Of a DNA stretch of 10,953 bases, positions 1 to 6,039 are shown one piece after another. The first letter of the stretch is position 1. Each line of letters opens with the position of its first letter. A program made the translations under genes and the position numbers. The notes under the pieces are model-generated. The model did no database searches. It worked only from the letters and a program-made list of their open reading frames with translations, and had not been told where the DNA came from. Source of the stretch: Bacilli bacterium (lineage in GTDB: Bacteria; Bacillota_I; Bacilli_A; RF39; UBA660); contig JAQVZB010000035.1 of assembly GCA_029004695.1 (NCBI GenBank), positions 1 to 10,953 on the forward strand, read 5' to 3'.

Positions 1-1
1 T

Positions 2-151
2 AGATATTTTATTAAGAAAGGTACTTCTATTGATAATTATACTCAAGAAGATATAAATAAGATATCTATTTGGATGAACAATTATCCTAGAAAAATATTA
101 AAATGGAACACTCCAAGTGAAATGTTCTATCAAGAATTATTACTAATTTAA
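2..151 (+). CDS. IS30-family transposase, C-terminal end (partial at left edge)
   Basis: An open frame enters from the left edge and gives the last 49 residues before a TAA at 149-151. It contains RYFIKKGT near the start and W-M-N-N-Y-P-R-K-I-L-K-W-N-T-P-S-E-M-F further on. These match the end of the DDE catalytic domain of IS30-family transposases, where an R-x-F/Y-F-P-K-G-T motif closely follows the catalytic Glu and a N-x-x-P-R-K-x-L-x-x-x-T-P-x-E-x-F motif ends the protein. IS30 enzymes cut and join the inverted repeats of their element. The catalytic residues lie left of the window, so activity cannot be judged. Family assignment rests on the motif pair and is fairly secure; whether the whole element is intact is unknown. 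Confidence 0.8.
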   Translation, partial: RYFIKKGTSIDNYTQEDINKISIWMNNYPRKILKWNTPSEMFYQELLLI

Positions 152-171
152 TTATATTTTATATTTTTTAA

Positions 172-190
172 TTGTTGCACTTGACTTTTT
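172..190 (+). repeat. Probable right terminal inverted repeat of the IS30-like element
   Basis: About 20 bases after the transposase stop lies TTGTTGCACTTGACTTTTT. A TTGCACTTGA-type string close behind the transposase gene is typical of the right inverted repeat in Gram-positive IS30 elements, from memory. The matching left end is outside the window, so this is an inference from position and resemblance. The element would then end roughly 15 bases before the stop codon of the neighbouring small minus-strand gene. Confidence 0.45.
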
Positions 191-204
191 AATTATTAAA
201 AAAA

Positions 205-420
205 TTATTCGAAAATTCCAACTGGAATAATACATCGGCCATCACCTTTTTTATCCCCTTTTTCATATTCTTCGCCAATTAAAGGACAAGTTGTTTTAGT
301 AATAGCATCTTTAAAATGTCCGCCATATTGATAAATAAAAAATATAATCATAATGCTAAATATTAATAATAATTCGAATATTTTAAATACTGTTATATCT
401 TCTTTAAATATTTTTTTCAT
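205..420 (-). CDS. Small single-pass membrane protein with two cysteines, unknown function
   Basis: A 71-residue protein I do not recognise. It has a charged N terminus (MKKIFKED), one strongly hydrophobic helix at about residues 12-31, then a hydrophilic tail with two cysteines (C45, C63) around a Lys/Gly/Asp-rich stretch (E-K-G-D-K-K-G-D-G-R). The hydrophobic helix and non-random composition favour a real gene. Against it, no good Shine-Dalgarno site precedes the ATG at 420 (upstream is only A/T-rich) and no clear promoter or terminator is visible. It is divergent from def and lies next to the probable IS end. If the tail is outside the cell, the cysteines could pair; topology is unclear because the tail is also basic. 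Confidence 0.5.
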   Translation of the reverse strand: MKKIFKEDITVFKIFELLLIFSIMIIFFIYQYGGHFKDAITKTTCPLIGEEYEKGDKKGDGRCIIPVGIFE

Positions 421-462
421 AATATAAGTTTATAAAAAATATCTATTAAATAATGTAGAATA

Positions 463-491
463 TTGACACTACTTTATTTTTTAGATAATAT
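463..491 (+). promoter_or_regulatory. Vegetative (SigA-type) promoter of def
   Basis: A perfect -35 box TTGACA (463-468) is followed after exactly 17 bases by TAATAT (486-491), five of six matches to the -10 consensus. Transcription would start near 498, giving a leader of about 25 bases that contains the def ribosome binding site. This is the strongest promoter in the window by consensus. Confidence 0.75.
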
Positions 492-505
492 TTGATAAAA
501 TACTT

Positions 506-516
506 AAGGCGAGGTG
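506..516 (+). promoter_or_regulatory. Ribosome binding site that fixes the def start
   Basis: The string AAGGCGAGGTG contains GAGGTG (511-516), complementary to the 16S rRNA 3' end, six bases before the ATG at 523. A GTG at 514-516 in the same frame would start nine bases earlier, but it is part of the Shine-Dalgarno sequence itself and has no site of its own. The ATG at 523 is therefore preferred. Confidence 0.8.
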
Positions 517-522
517 AAAAAT

Positions 523-1074
523 ATGAAATTACCTAATATAAAAATTTTAGATGAAAAAAACAAAATATTAAGACACAAATCTAATGAAGTAATATTTCCT
601 CTATCAAAAGAAGATAAAAAACGAATAAATGATTCATTAACCTATTTAGAAATGAGCCAAATTGAAAAATATATTGAAAAATATGATTTAAGATCAGGCA
701 TGGGTTTATCTTTTATTCAATTAGGAATACCAAAAAGAATATTTGTAGCATCAGATGAATTAGAAGATGGCTCATTTAAAAGATATGTTTTTATTAATCC
801 CCAAATAATTAGTAAAAGTGAAGAACTAATATATGTTGGTGAAGGCGAAGGATGTTTAAGTATAAATCGTGAAGTTGAAGGAATTGTTCCTAGACATGCT
901 AGAATTACTATTAAAGCTTATGATGAAGATGGCAATCCATTTCAATTAAGATTTAGAGAAGATTTAGCAATTCTTTGTCAACATGAAATCGATCATTTAA
1001 ATGGTATATTATTTGTGGATCATATTGATAAAAAAAATCCTTATAAAAATAAAAATCTTATGAGAGAAATTTAA
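523..1074 (+). CDS. def: Peptide deformylase (type 2)
   Basis: A 183-residue metalloenzyme that removes the formyl group from the N-terminal Met of new proteins at the ribosome exit. All three family motifs are present. Motif 1 is G-M-G-L-S-F-I-Q-L-G at 59-68 (consensus GxGLAAxQxG). Motif 2 is EGCLS at 109-113, with C111 as metal ligand. Motif 3 is QHEIDH at 153-158, with H154 and H158 as ligands and E155 as catalytic base. The length and the insert before motif 1 fit type 2 enzymes of Gram-positive bacteria. Motif 1 is unusual in having S-F-I where A-A-P is common. The gene is monocistronic: it has its own promoter at 463-491 and ends in a terminator shared with parE. The ATG at 523 is chosen over an in-frame GTG at 514 because of the Shine-Dalgarno site. 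Confidence 0.95.
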   Translation: MKLPNIKILDEKNKILRHKSNEVIFPLSKEDKKRINDSLTYLEMSQIEKYIEKYDLRSGMGLSFIQLGIPKRIFVASDELEDGSFKRYVFINPQIISKSEELIYVGEGEGCLSINREVEGIVPRHARITIKAYDEDGNPFQLRFREDLAILCQHEIDHLNGILFVDHIDKKNPYKNKNLMREI

Positions 1075-1100
1075 AAAGAAGTTATTTAACTTCTTTTTTT
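1074..1100. terminator. Bidirectional terminator between convergent def and parE
   Basis: The arms AAAAGAAGTTA (1074-1084) and TAACTTCTTTT (1087-1097) are perfect inverted repeats with a minimal loop, followed by more T on the plus strand (T run 1094-1100). Read on the minus strand the hairpin is also followed by a T run, so it can end both def and parE transcripts. It starts at the last base of the def stop codon, and its T run overlaps the parE stop codon (1099-1101). Confidence 0.8.
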
Positions 1101-3000
1101 ATCCTATTTTATAATCATCTTCTAATGAAAATTCAACATTTTCATTAATCCATTCTTTTCTAGGTTCAACAATATCTCCCATTAAAACACTTATTCTTTT
1201 TTCAGCAAGTGCAGCATCATTAATACTTACTTTAATTAAATTTCTTGAGTCTGGATTCATTGTTGTTTCCCATAAAGGTCCGGGATTCATTTCACCTAAT
1301 CCTTTATATCTTTGAACTTTATAATTGATTTTATCTTTAGTTAATTCTTTTAATTCTTCATCTGTCCAACAATAAACATGATTTTTACCATAATCAACTT
1401 TATATAAAGGCGGCATAGCAATATATAAATGGCTATCTTCTATTAAGGGTTTCATAAAGCGATAAAAGAATGTTAATAGTAAACATTGAATATGAGCTCC
1501 ATCATCATCAGCATCAGTCATGATAATTACTTTATCATAATTAATATCATTAACATCAAATTCATTGCCTACTCCAGCGCCAATACAGTTAATCATCATA
1601 TTGATTTCTTCATTTTTAAATATATCTGCCGTTTTTGCTTTTTCAGTATTTAATATTTTCCCTCTTAAAGGTAAAATTGCTTGAAATTTACGATCTCTAC
1701 TTTTCTTAGCCGTACCTCCAGCTGAATTTCCTTCAACAATAAATAATTCATTTATTTTAGCATTTTTAGTTTGAGCAGGAGTTAATTTTCCACTTAATTG
1801 TGATTGACCTTTTTTATTTTTTCCATTTCTAACTTCTTCTCTAGCTTTTCGAGCAGCATCTCTTGCTATTTTACTTTTATTCATTTTTTCAATTAGAGAA
1901 ACGGATATCTCCCTATTTTCTTCTAAATAATATCTTAAACTATCATAAACGATATTTTCAACTGTTCCTCGGGCAATTGGAGTTCCTAATTTACCTTTTG
2001 TTTGACCTTCAAATTGTAAAATATTTTCTGGTATTTTTATGTTTATTACAGCCGTTAAACCCTCTCTAGCATCTGAACCTTCAAAACTACTATTTTTGCC
2101 TTTTAATAACCCTTTATCTTTAGCATAATCATTAAATGCTTTCGTAATCGCGATTTTAAATCCTACTTCATGAGTTCCGCCATCTATCGTTTTAACATTA
2201 TTAACAAAAGATAATATATTTTCATTATATGAATCTGTATATTGTAAAGCTATATCAACATCAATATTATTTTTATTTCCGGTAATTTGTAATACTTTAT
2301 TTAGAACTTTCTTATCTTCATTTATATATTCAACAAAAGAAATAATTCCATTTTCATAGTGATAAATATTTTTCTTTTCATCGGATACATCTTCTACTTC
2401 AGCGGTTAATTTTTTTAATAAAAAAGCACTTTCTTGCATTCTTTCACATAATGTTGTAAATGAAAAATTTATATTTTTAAATACTTCTCTATTTGGTAAA
2501 AATCTAATCGTGGTGCCAGTTTTATTAGTATTACCAATTTTTTTGAGTGGATTATCTACTTTACCTCCATCTTTAAAATTTATTTGATGAATTAAACCAT
2601 CACGATAAATTATTACTTCCATATATTCACTTAAAGCATTAACTACTGATGCTCCTACTCCATGTAAACCTCCAGCTATTTTATAACCTTCACTTTCAAA
2701 TTTACCACCAGCATGAAGCATTGTATAAATTACTTCAGGAGTACTTTTACCACTTTTATGTAACCCCGTTGGTACTCCTCTTCCATTATCTGATATCGTA
2801 ATACTATTATCTTCATTTATTTTAACAGTTATTTTGTTTCCAAAACCATTTATTATTTCATCTATTCCATTATCAATTATTTCCCAAGCTAAATGATGCA
2901 TACCTTTTTTATCAGTACTACCAATATACATACCTGGTCTTTTTTTAACCGCTTCTAAACCTTCTAAAATTGTAATTGAACTTTCATCATATTTTGCCAT
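1099..3000 (-). CDS. parE: DNA topoisomerase IV subunit B (ParE)
   Basis: A 633-residue GHKL ATPase subunit of topoisomerase IV, which with ParC unlinks replicated chromosomes. The ATPase domain shows E40/D43/N44 (E-I-I-D-N), DNGRG (71-75), GGLHGVG (110-116) and the ATP lysine in QTKGK (K335). The TOPRIM domain shows VEGNSAGG (422-429), PLRGK (444-448) and TDADDDGAH (495-503). ParE rather than GyrB is indicated by LSGKLTPAQ (402-410), RDRKFQAILPLRGK, HIQCLLLTFFYRFMKPLIE and LWETTMNPDSR. Oddity: position 425 is Asn, where Asp is nearly universal (EGDSAGG); the metal-binding E423 and the TDAD-x-D acids are intact. The start has an AGGTG site five bases before the ATG. No parC follows; the gene ends at the convergent terminator with def. 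A short-leader promoter is proposed at 3016-3044. Confidence 0.95.
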   Translation of the reverse strand: MAKYDESSITILEGLEAVKKRPGMYIGSTDKKGMHHLAWEIIDNGIDEIINGFGNKITVKINEDNSITISDNGRGVPTGLHKSGKSTPEVIYTMLHAGGKFESEGYKIAGGLHGVGASVVNALSEYMEVIIYRDGLIHQINFKDGGKVDNPLKKIGNTNKTGTTIRFLPNREVFKNINFSFTTLCERMQESAFLLKKLTAEVEDVSDEKKNIYHYENGIISFVEYINEDKKVLNKVLQITGNKNNIDVDIALQYTDSYNENILSFVNNVKTIDGGTHEVGFKIAITKAFNDYAKDKGLLKGKNSSFEGSDAREGLTAVINIKIPENILQFEGQTKGKLGTPIARGTVENIVYDSLRYYLEENREISVSLIEKMNKSKIARDAARKAREEVRNGKNKKGQSQLSGKLTPAQTKNAKINELFIVEGNSAGGTAKKSRDRKFQAILPLRGKILNTEKAKTADIFKNEEINMMINCIGAGVGNEFDVNDINYDKVIIMTDADDDGAHIQCLLLTFFYRFMKPLIEDSHLYIAMPPLYKVDYGKNHVYCWTDEELKELTKDKINYKVQRYKGLGEMNPGPLWETTMNPDSRNLIKVSINDAALAEKRISVLMGDIVEPRKEWINENVEFSLEDDYKIG

Positions 3001-3015
3001 TATTACACCTACTTA

Positions 3016-3044
3016 AGTATACCAAAGAGATAAAAAAAAGACAA
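3016..3044 (-). promoter_or_regulatory. Probable parE promoter overlapping the upstream terminator
   Basis: On the minus strand TGGTATACT gives an extended -10 (TATACT at 3021-3016, with TG one base before). Seventeen bases upstream is TTGTCT (3044-3039), four of six matches to TTGACA. That -35 lies inside the 3' arm of the terminator hairpin for the upstream gene. Transcription would start near 3010-3009, on the Shine-Dalgarno sequence, so the leader would be only about 10 bases. The -10 is convincing; the -35 is weak. Confidence 0.5.
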
Positions 3045-3058
3045 ATTATTTGTCTTTT
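3032..3058 (-). terminator. Rho-independent terminator of the repeat-protein gene
   Basis: Read on the minus strand, AAAAGACAAA, a three-base loop (TAA) and TTTGTCTTTT form a ten-pair stem followed by further T (eight T in a row). It begins three bases after the stop codon at 3064-3062. The stem sequence is nearly the same as in the rseP terminator at 4171-4193. Confidence 0.75.
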
Positions 3059-3061
3059 AAT

Positions 3062-4111
3062 TTACTTTCCTAATAATATTGCTTCTTCATCTTTTAAAGG
3101 AGAATTAATATTGTTATCTTCCATTCCGATTTGTTTTAATAATTCATCAAGAGTATTAGAATTTTCATTATCTTGTTTTGAATTAGATAATTTATCTAAT
3201 TTAAATTTTATATCATCAATATCTAATACAATAGGTTTACTTTTACCTAATTTTTTTTCTTCAATTTTATTTACATCATTTTTTTCAATCTCAGCTCCAT
3301 TAATAATTTTTTCTTCATCGATAAATACTGGTTTTATATCTTCATTTAAAATATTTTGAACTGGTTCTGAAACTATTTTTTCTTCTTCAATGAATTCAGA
3401 TTTCATTTTAGGAAGTTGTTGCATCATATTAGAATTATCATAATTTTTTTCTTCTTCAACAAAATTTACTTTATTATCTAAAATATTACTTTCAGATATT
3501 AGATTAGGTTTAATATCAAAAGCATTAAGATTATTATTTATTAATGGCATATTCGTGGTTTCTTTTTTATTATCTTCTTGAGCAAATATTTCAGGATTAA
3601 TACTTAAATTTTGATTACCGGTATCTACTTTTTCATTATTAATAGATTCTAATTTAATATTTGGTTCTAATTTTATTTCTGATTCTAATTTCGGTTCTAA
3701 TTCTAATTTTGTTTCGGAATTTATGATTGACTCTTCTTGAGGTTTAATATCTAAATAAACTGGAGAAAAACTTTTATTTATTTCATCATTATTTGGTGGA
3801 GTAACATTAGTAATTGGTTTAACATCCATTATTGGAGTATTATTTACTAAATCATTAGTAATAGGTTTCATAATTAAAGTATTTTCAATGTTATTTTGAC
3901 CTTCTACTTCAATATTAACTTTATCTTGAAGATTACTATTTGAATCAACATTTTCTTCTATAACATTTTTTATATCTTTATTTTTAGGTTTTACACTTCC
4001 TAAAATAAAAATTAATATTAATATTAAAGCAAGACCGCCTAATATAATATAAAAATATAATGAGTTACCATTGCTATAAATTTTATCTAAAAAAAATTCT
4101 ATTTTATTCAA
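3062..4111 (-). CDS. Membrane-anchored, low-complexity repeat protein, unknown function
   Basis: A 349-residue protein I do not recognise. After a short N-terminal segment comes one hydrophobic helix (about 18-39), then K-P-K-N-K. The rest is a hydrophilic, Asn/Glu/Lys/Ile-rich, probably disordered tail. The positive charges after the helix suggest the tail is cytoplasmic. Internal repeats: [MV]KPITN at 81-86 and 97-102; a KLE hexamer at 135-158, four copies; F-[VI]-[ED]-EEK at 217, 240 and 263, period 23; and D-[IV]-K-P at several sites. The last 60 residues (KPIVLDIDDIKFKLDKL, then LDELLKQIGMEDN) look like short helices and may be the functional end. The TTG start at 4111 is supported by AAGGGTG seven bases upstream and an in-frame TGA just above it. 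It stands alone between two terminators, between rseP and parE. A bitopic scaffold in division or envelope work is possible but unproven. Confidence 0.85.
   Translation of the reverse strand: MNKIEFFLDKIYSNGNSLYFYIILGGLALILILIFILGSVKPKNKDIKNVIEENVDSNSNLQDKVNIEVEGQNNIENTLIMKPITNDLVNNTPIMDVKPITNVTPPNNDEINKSFSPVYLDIKPQEESIINSETKLELEPKLESEIKLEPNIKLESINNEKVDTGNQNLSINPEIFAQEDNKKETTNMPLINNNLNAFDIKPNLISESNILDNKVNFVEEEKNYDNSNMMQQLPKMKSEFIEEEKIVSEPVQNILNEDIKPVFIDEEKIINGAEIEKNDVNKIEEKKLGKSKPIVLDIDDIKFKLDKLSNSKQDNENSNTLDELLKQIGMEDNNINSPLKDEEAILLGK
3257..3463 (-). repeat. Three 23-residue (69-bp) degenerate repeats inside the unknown gene
   Basis: Residues 217-239, 240-262 and 263-285 each begin with F-V-E-E-E-K, F-I-E-E-E-K or F-I-D-E-E-K, at exactly 23-residue spacing. 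The remainder of each unit has diverged. A related element, P-V-Y-L-D (117-121), resembles P-V-F-I-D (261-265) and P-I-V-L-D (293-297). Confidence 0.65.
3638..3709 (-). repeat. Four 6-residue (18-bp) repeats K-L-E-x-x-x inside the unknown gene
   Basis: Residues 135-158 read KLELEP, KLESEI, KLEPNI, KLESIN: K-L-E recurs at 135, 141, 147 and 153. On the plus strand this shows as recurring TTCTAATTT-like strings. Short tandem units of this kind can gain or lose copies by slippage. Confidence 0.65.
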
Positions 4112-4118
4112 GATTAAT

Positions 4119-4125
4119 CACCCTT
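4119..4125 (-). promoter_or_regulatory. Ribosome binding site for the TTG-started gene
   Basis: On the minus strand AAGGGTG ends seven bases before the TTG at 4111. An in-frame TGA (4120-4118) overlaps it, so no longer in-frame start is possible, and the first in-frame ATG lies far inside the protein. This fixes the TTG start. Confidence 0.7.
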
Positions 4126-4140
4126 TATACTCTATAATAT

Positions 4141-4169
4141 AGTTTATCATTTGGTAACTAATTTTGCAA
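4141..4169 (-). promoter_or_regulatory. Possible promoter of the repeat-protein gene
   Basis: After the rseP terminator, the minus strand shows TTGCAA (4169-4164), 17 bases, then TGATAAACT, an extended -10 with TAAACT at 4146-4141. Each hexamer has four of six consensus matches. TATTAT- and TATAGA-like strings slightly downstream are alternative -10 boxes without a clear -35. A promoter here is expected because the gene follows a terminator, but its exact position is uncertain. Confidence 0.35.
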
Positions 4170-4170
4170 T

Positions 4171-4193
4171 AAAAAAAGACAAATTGTCTTTTT
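4171..4193 (-). terminator. Rho-independent terminator of the uppS-cdsA-rseP operon
   Basis: On the minus strand AAAAAGAC, a five-base loop (AATTT) and GTCTTTTT form an eight-pair stem followed by T (seven T in all). The stem overlaps the rseP stop codon (4194-4192), so the gene ends inside its own terminator. It shares about 15 bases with the terminator at 3032-3058. Confidence 0.75.
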
Positions 4194-5241
4194 AAAATAG
4201 TTTTATAACGTCCATTACCGTTATAATTAACATTAATAACATCAATAAAATGAAACCAATTGTATGAAATATTCCTTCGATATTAGTATTTACTTTCTTT
4301 TTGGTAATAGTTTCTATTAAGATAAATAGTATTCTACCGCCATCAAAAGCAGGAAATGGTATAGCATTAATAAAACCTAAATTAATGCTCAAATATGCAG
4401 TTAAGTACATCAAACTTTGCATACCATATTTTGCTGATTCACCAACTATAGTATACATTCCAACTGGCCCTGCTAAACTAGATAAGCCTAAACTTCCGGT
4501 AAATAAAGCACCTATTATTATTGCCATTGAGGACATAATAGAATTAAATTTAAAAAAGGCATAATTAATTGATTCAAAAAAACCTTTATAAACTCTATCT
4601 CCTACGCCAATACCAAAAACTTTTGTATCTTTACCATCAGCATTTTTTTCGATAACAGGAGTTACATCATATTTTTTTATAGTGCCATCTTTTTTTTCTA
4701 CAACAAATTCATAAGTATCACTATCATATTTTAAATTAAGAGCAATAGTCAATTTATCCCATGAATTTACTTTATGACCATTTAACTTAATTATTTTATC
4801 TCCTACTTCAATTCCAGCTTCAGAAATTGGATAATCTTTAGGCGTGGTACCAACAACTGCTTTTTGTTCAGTATGCCCCCATATCAAGCTTTGCATAAAT
4901 AGTAGTACTATTGCTAAAATAAAATTAAACATTACTCCTGAAATTAAAATCATAAATCTTTGAAATTTAGTTTTATTACACATAAATTCATGAGGTTTAA
5001 CATCTTTAGAATCTTCTTCTACTTCCCCAGCCATAGCACAAAAACCGCCAACGGGAAACAGTCTTAACGAATAAACCGTCGGATCTTTTTTCTTTTTCCT
5101 TTTAAAAGAAAATATCTTAGGTCCCATACCTAAAGCAAATTCATGGACATAAACTCCATATAATTTAGCAAAGATAAAATGCCCTAATTCATGAATAAAT
5201 ATTAAAATTCCTAAAATTAATATTAATATTACTAATGTCAT
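4192..5241 (-). CDS. rseP: Intramembrane zinc metalloprotease RseP (site-2 protease)
   Basis: A 349-residue polytopic membrane protease of family M50B that cuts substrates such as anti-sigma factors and leftover signal peptides within the membrane. The first helix carries the zinc motif HELGH (17-21, E18 catalytic). FALGMGP (35-41) and P-V-G-G-F (63-67) follow. A second membrane segment (about 96-118) precedes a PDZ domain (about 125-215; E-A-G-I-E-V-G-D-K-I at 141-150). The third zinc-ligand region is N-A-I-P-F-P-A-F-D-G-G (292-302, D300); the usual LDG is FDG here. A final helix spans about 325-345. Length is slightly below that of Bacillus homologues, whose RseP-type enzyme is about 420. 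The ATG has a very strong site, AGGGAGGAAAT, directly after the cdsA stop (12-base gap). dxr, which often separates cdsA from rseP, is missing. Last gene of the operon. Confidence 0.95.
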   Translation of the reverse strand: MTLVILILILGILIFIHELGHFIFAKLYGVYVHEFALGMGPKIFSFKRKKKKDPTVYSLRLFPVGGFCAMAGEVEEDSKDVKPHEFMCNKTKFQRFMILISGVMFNFILAIVLLFMQSLIWGHTEQKAVVGTTPKDYPISEAGIEVGDKIIKLNGHKVNSWDKLTIALNLKYDSDTYEFVVEKKDGTIKKYDVTPVIEKNADGKDTKVFGIGVGDRVYKGFFESINYAFFKFNSIMSSMAIIIGALFTGSLGLSSLAGPVGMYTIVGESAKYGMQSLMYLTAYLSINLGFINAIPFPAFDGGRILFILIETITKKKVNTNIEGIFHTIGFILLMLLMLIITVMDVIKLF

Positions 5242-5253
5242 ATATTTCCTCCC

Positions 5254-6039
5254 TTATAAATATTCTAAAAAAATAACAAAAGCTATTGCTACAATGATTA
5301 AACTATCTAATCTATCTAATATTCCCCCATGACCTGGGATCAAATTGGCAAAGTCTTTTATATTATATTGTCTTTTAATAGCACTAAAAATTAAATCTCC
5401 TATTTGACCTATCACTGTTAATAAGAAGATAATAGCAATAACGATTAATAAATTAGATTGATTATTTATAACCGTAATATAGAACATCGCCATTATAAAA
5501 GTTCCCATTAAAGAACCAATAATATAACCTTCCCAGCTCTTTTTGGGACTTAATTTAGTTACTTTATGCTTACCTATCATCATACCTGCAATATATGCAA
5601 ATGTATCAGTCATAATAGGTATTAAAAGCATTAATAAAAAGTAATTTAAATCAAAACTTCTAACTAAGATAAAATAATTTAATCCTAGGCCAACTAATAA
5701 AACAAATCCAATTAATTTAAAAGCATCTTCAATCGTATATTTACCTTTAACTTGATAAAATATTATTGGCATAGTTAAAGCTAAGATTAAGATACTTAAA
5801 TATTTGTATTCTAAACCAAAAATTATTGTATTAGCATCAAAATTACTATATACAATACTAATTAAAGTTAAAAAAGATAAGATTTTAATTAAAATTGGGT
5901 ATTTATGTATATCATTAATCTCTTTAGTTGCAATAACAGCAATTAATCCAATAACGAGAGCAAACGGAATACCTCCTAAATATATTAATGGGGTAATAAT
6001 TGCAATTAAAATAATAGCACTTATGGTTCTTACTTTCAT
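5254..6039 (-). CDS. cdsA: Phosphatidate cytidylyltransferase (CDP-diglyceride synthase)
   Basis: A 261-residue polytopic membrane enzyme that makes CDP-diacylglycerol from CTP and phosphatidic acid, the branch-point intermediate for phosphatidylglycerol and cardiolipin. The CTP_transf_1 signature is complete near the C terminus: S219, K222-R223, K228-D229, then L-I-P-G-H-G-G-I-L-D-R-L-D (233-245). D-T-F-A-Y-I-A-G (145-152) and SPKKSWEG (164-171) are the other conserved blocks. Most of the remainder is hydrophobic helices, as in the family, and the length is normal. The start codon overlaps the uppS stop (TAATG), and its binding site GGAGGAAAC lies in the last uppS codons, so the two genes are translationally coupled. 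Confidence 0.95.
   Translation of the reverse strand: MKVRTISAIILIAIITPLIYLGGIPFALVIGLIAVIATKEINDIHKYPILIKILSFLTLISIVYSNFDANTIIFGLEYKYLSILILALTMPIIFYQVKGKYTIEDAFKLIGFVLLVGLGLNYFILVRSFDLNYFLLMLLIPIMTDTFAYIAGMMIGKHKVTKLSPKKSWEGYIIGSLMGTFIMAMFYITVINNQSNLLIVIAIIFLLTVIGQIGDLIFSAIKRQYNIKDFANLIPGHGGILDRLDSLIIVAIAFVIFLEYL

Noticed and set aside
186..202. A/T-only palindrome TTTTTAA-TTA-TTAAAAA as a terminator for the small minus-strand gene
   Set aside because: A seven-pair stem with no G or C would be too weak, and such palindromes arise by chance in this base composition.
421..513. Minus-strand promoter for the small membrane protein
   Set aside because: Several A/T-rich hexamers resemble a -10 box, but none has a credible -35 at the right distance.
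514..522. GTG start for def nine bases upstream of the ATG
   Set aside because: The GTG is part of the GAGGTG ribosome binding site for the ATG at 523 and has no upstream site of its own.
1863..2069. Plus-strand open frame inside parE
   Set aside because: Antisense shadow of a conserved coding region; no promoter, binding site or family resemblance.
2976..3359. Plus-strand open frame across the parE start and the unknown gene
   Set aside because: It runs through a terminator and two real gene ends; its Ser/Phe/Leu-rich make-up is what the reverse complement of Asn/Glu/Lys-rich coding gives.
4301..4564. Plus-strand open frame inside rseP
   Set aside because: Antisense to the conserved RseP C-terminal half; no start signals.
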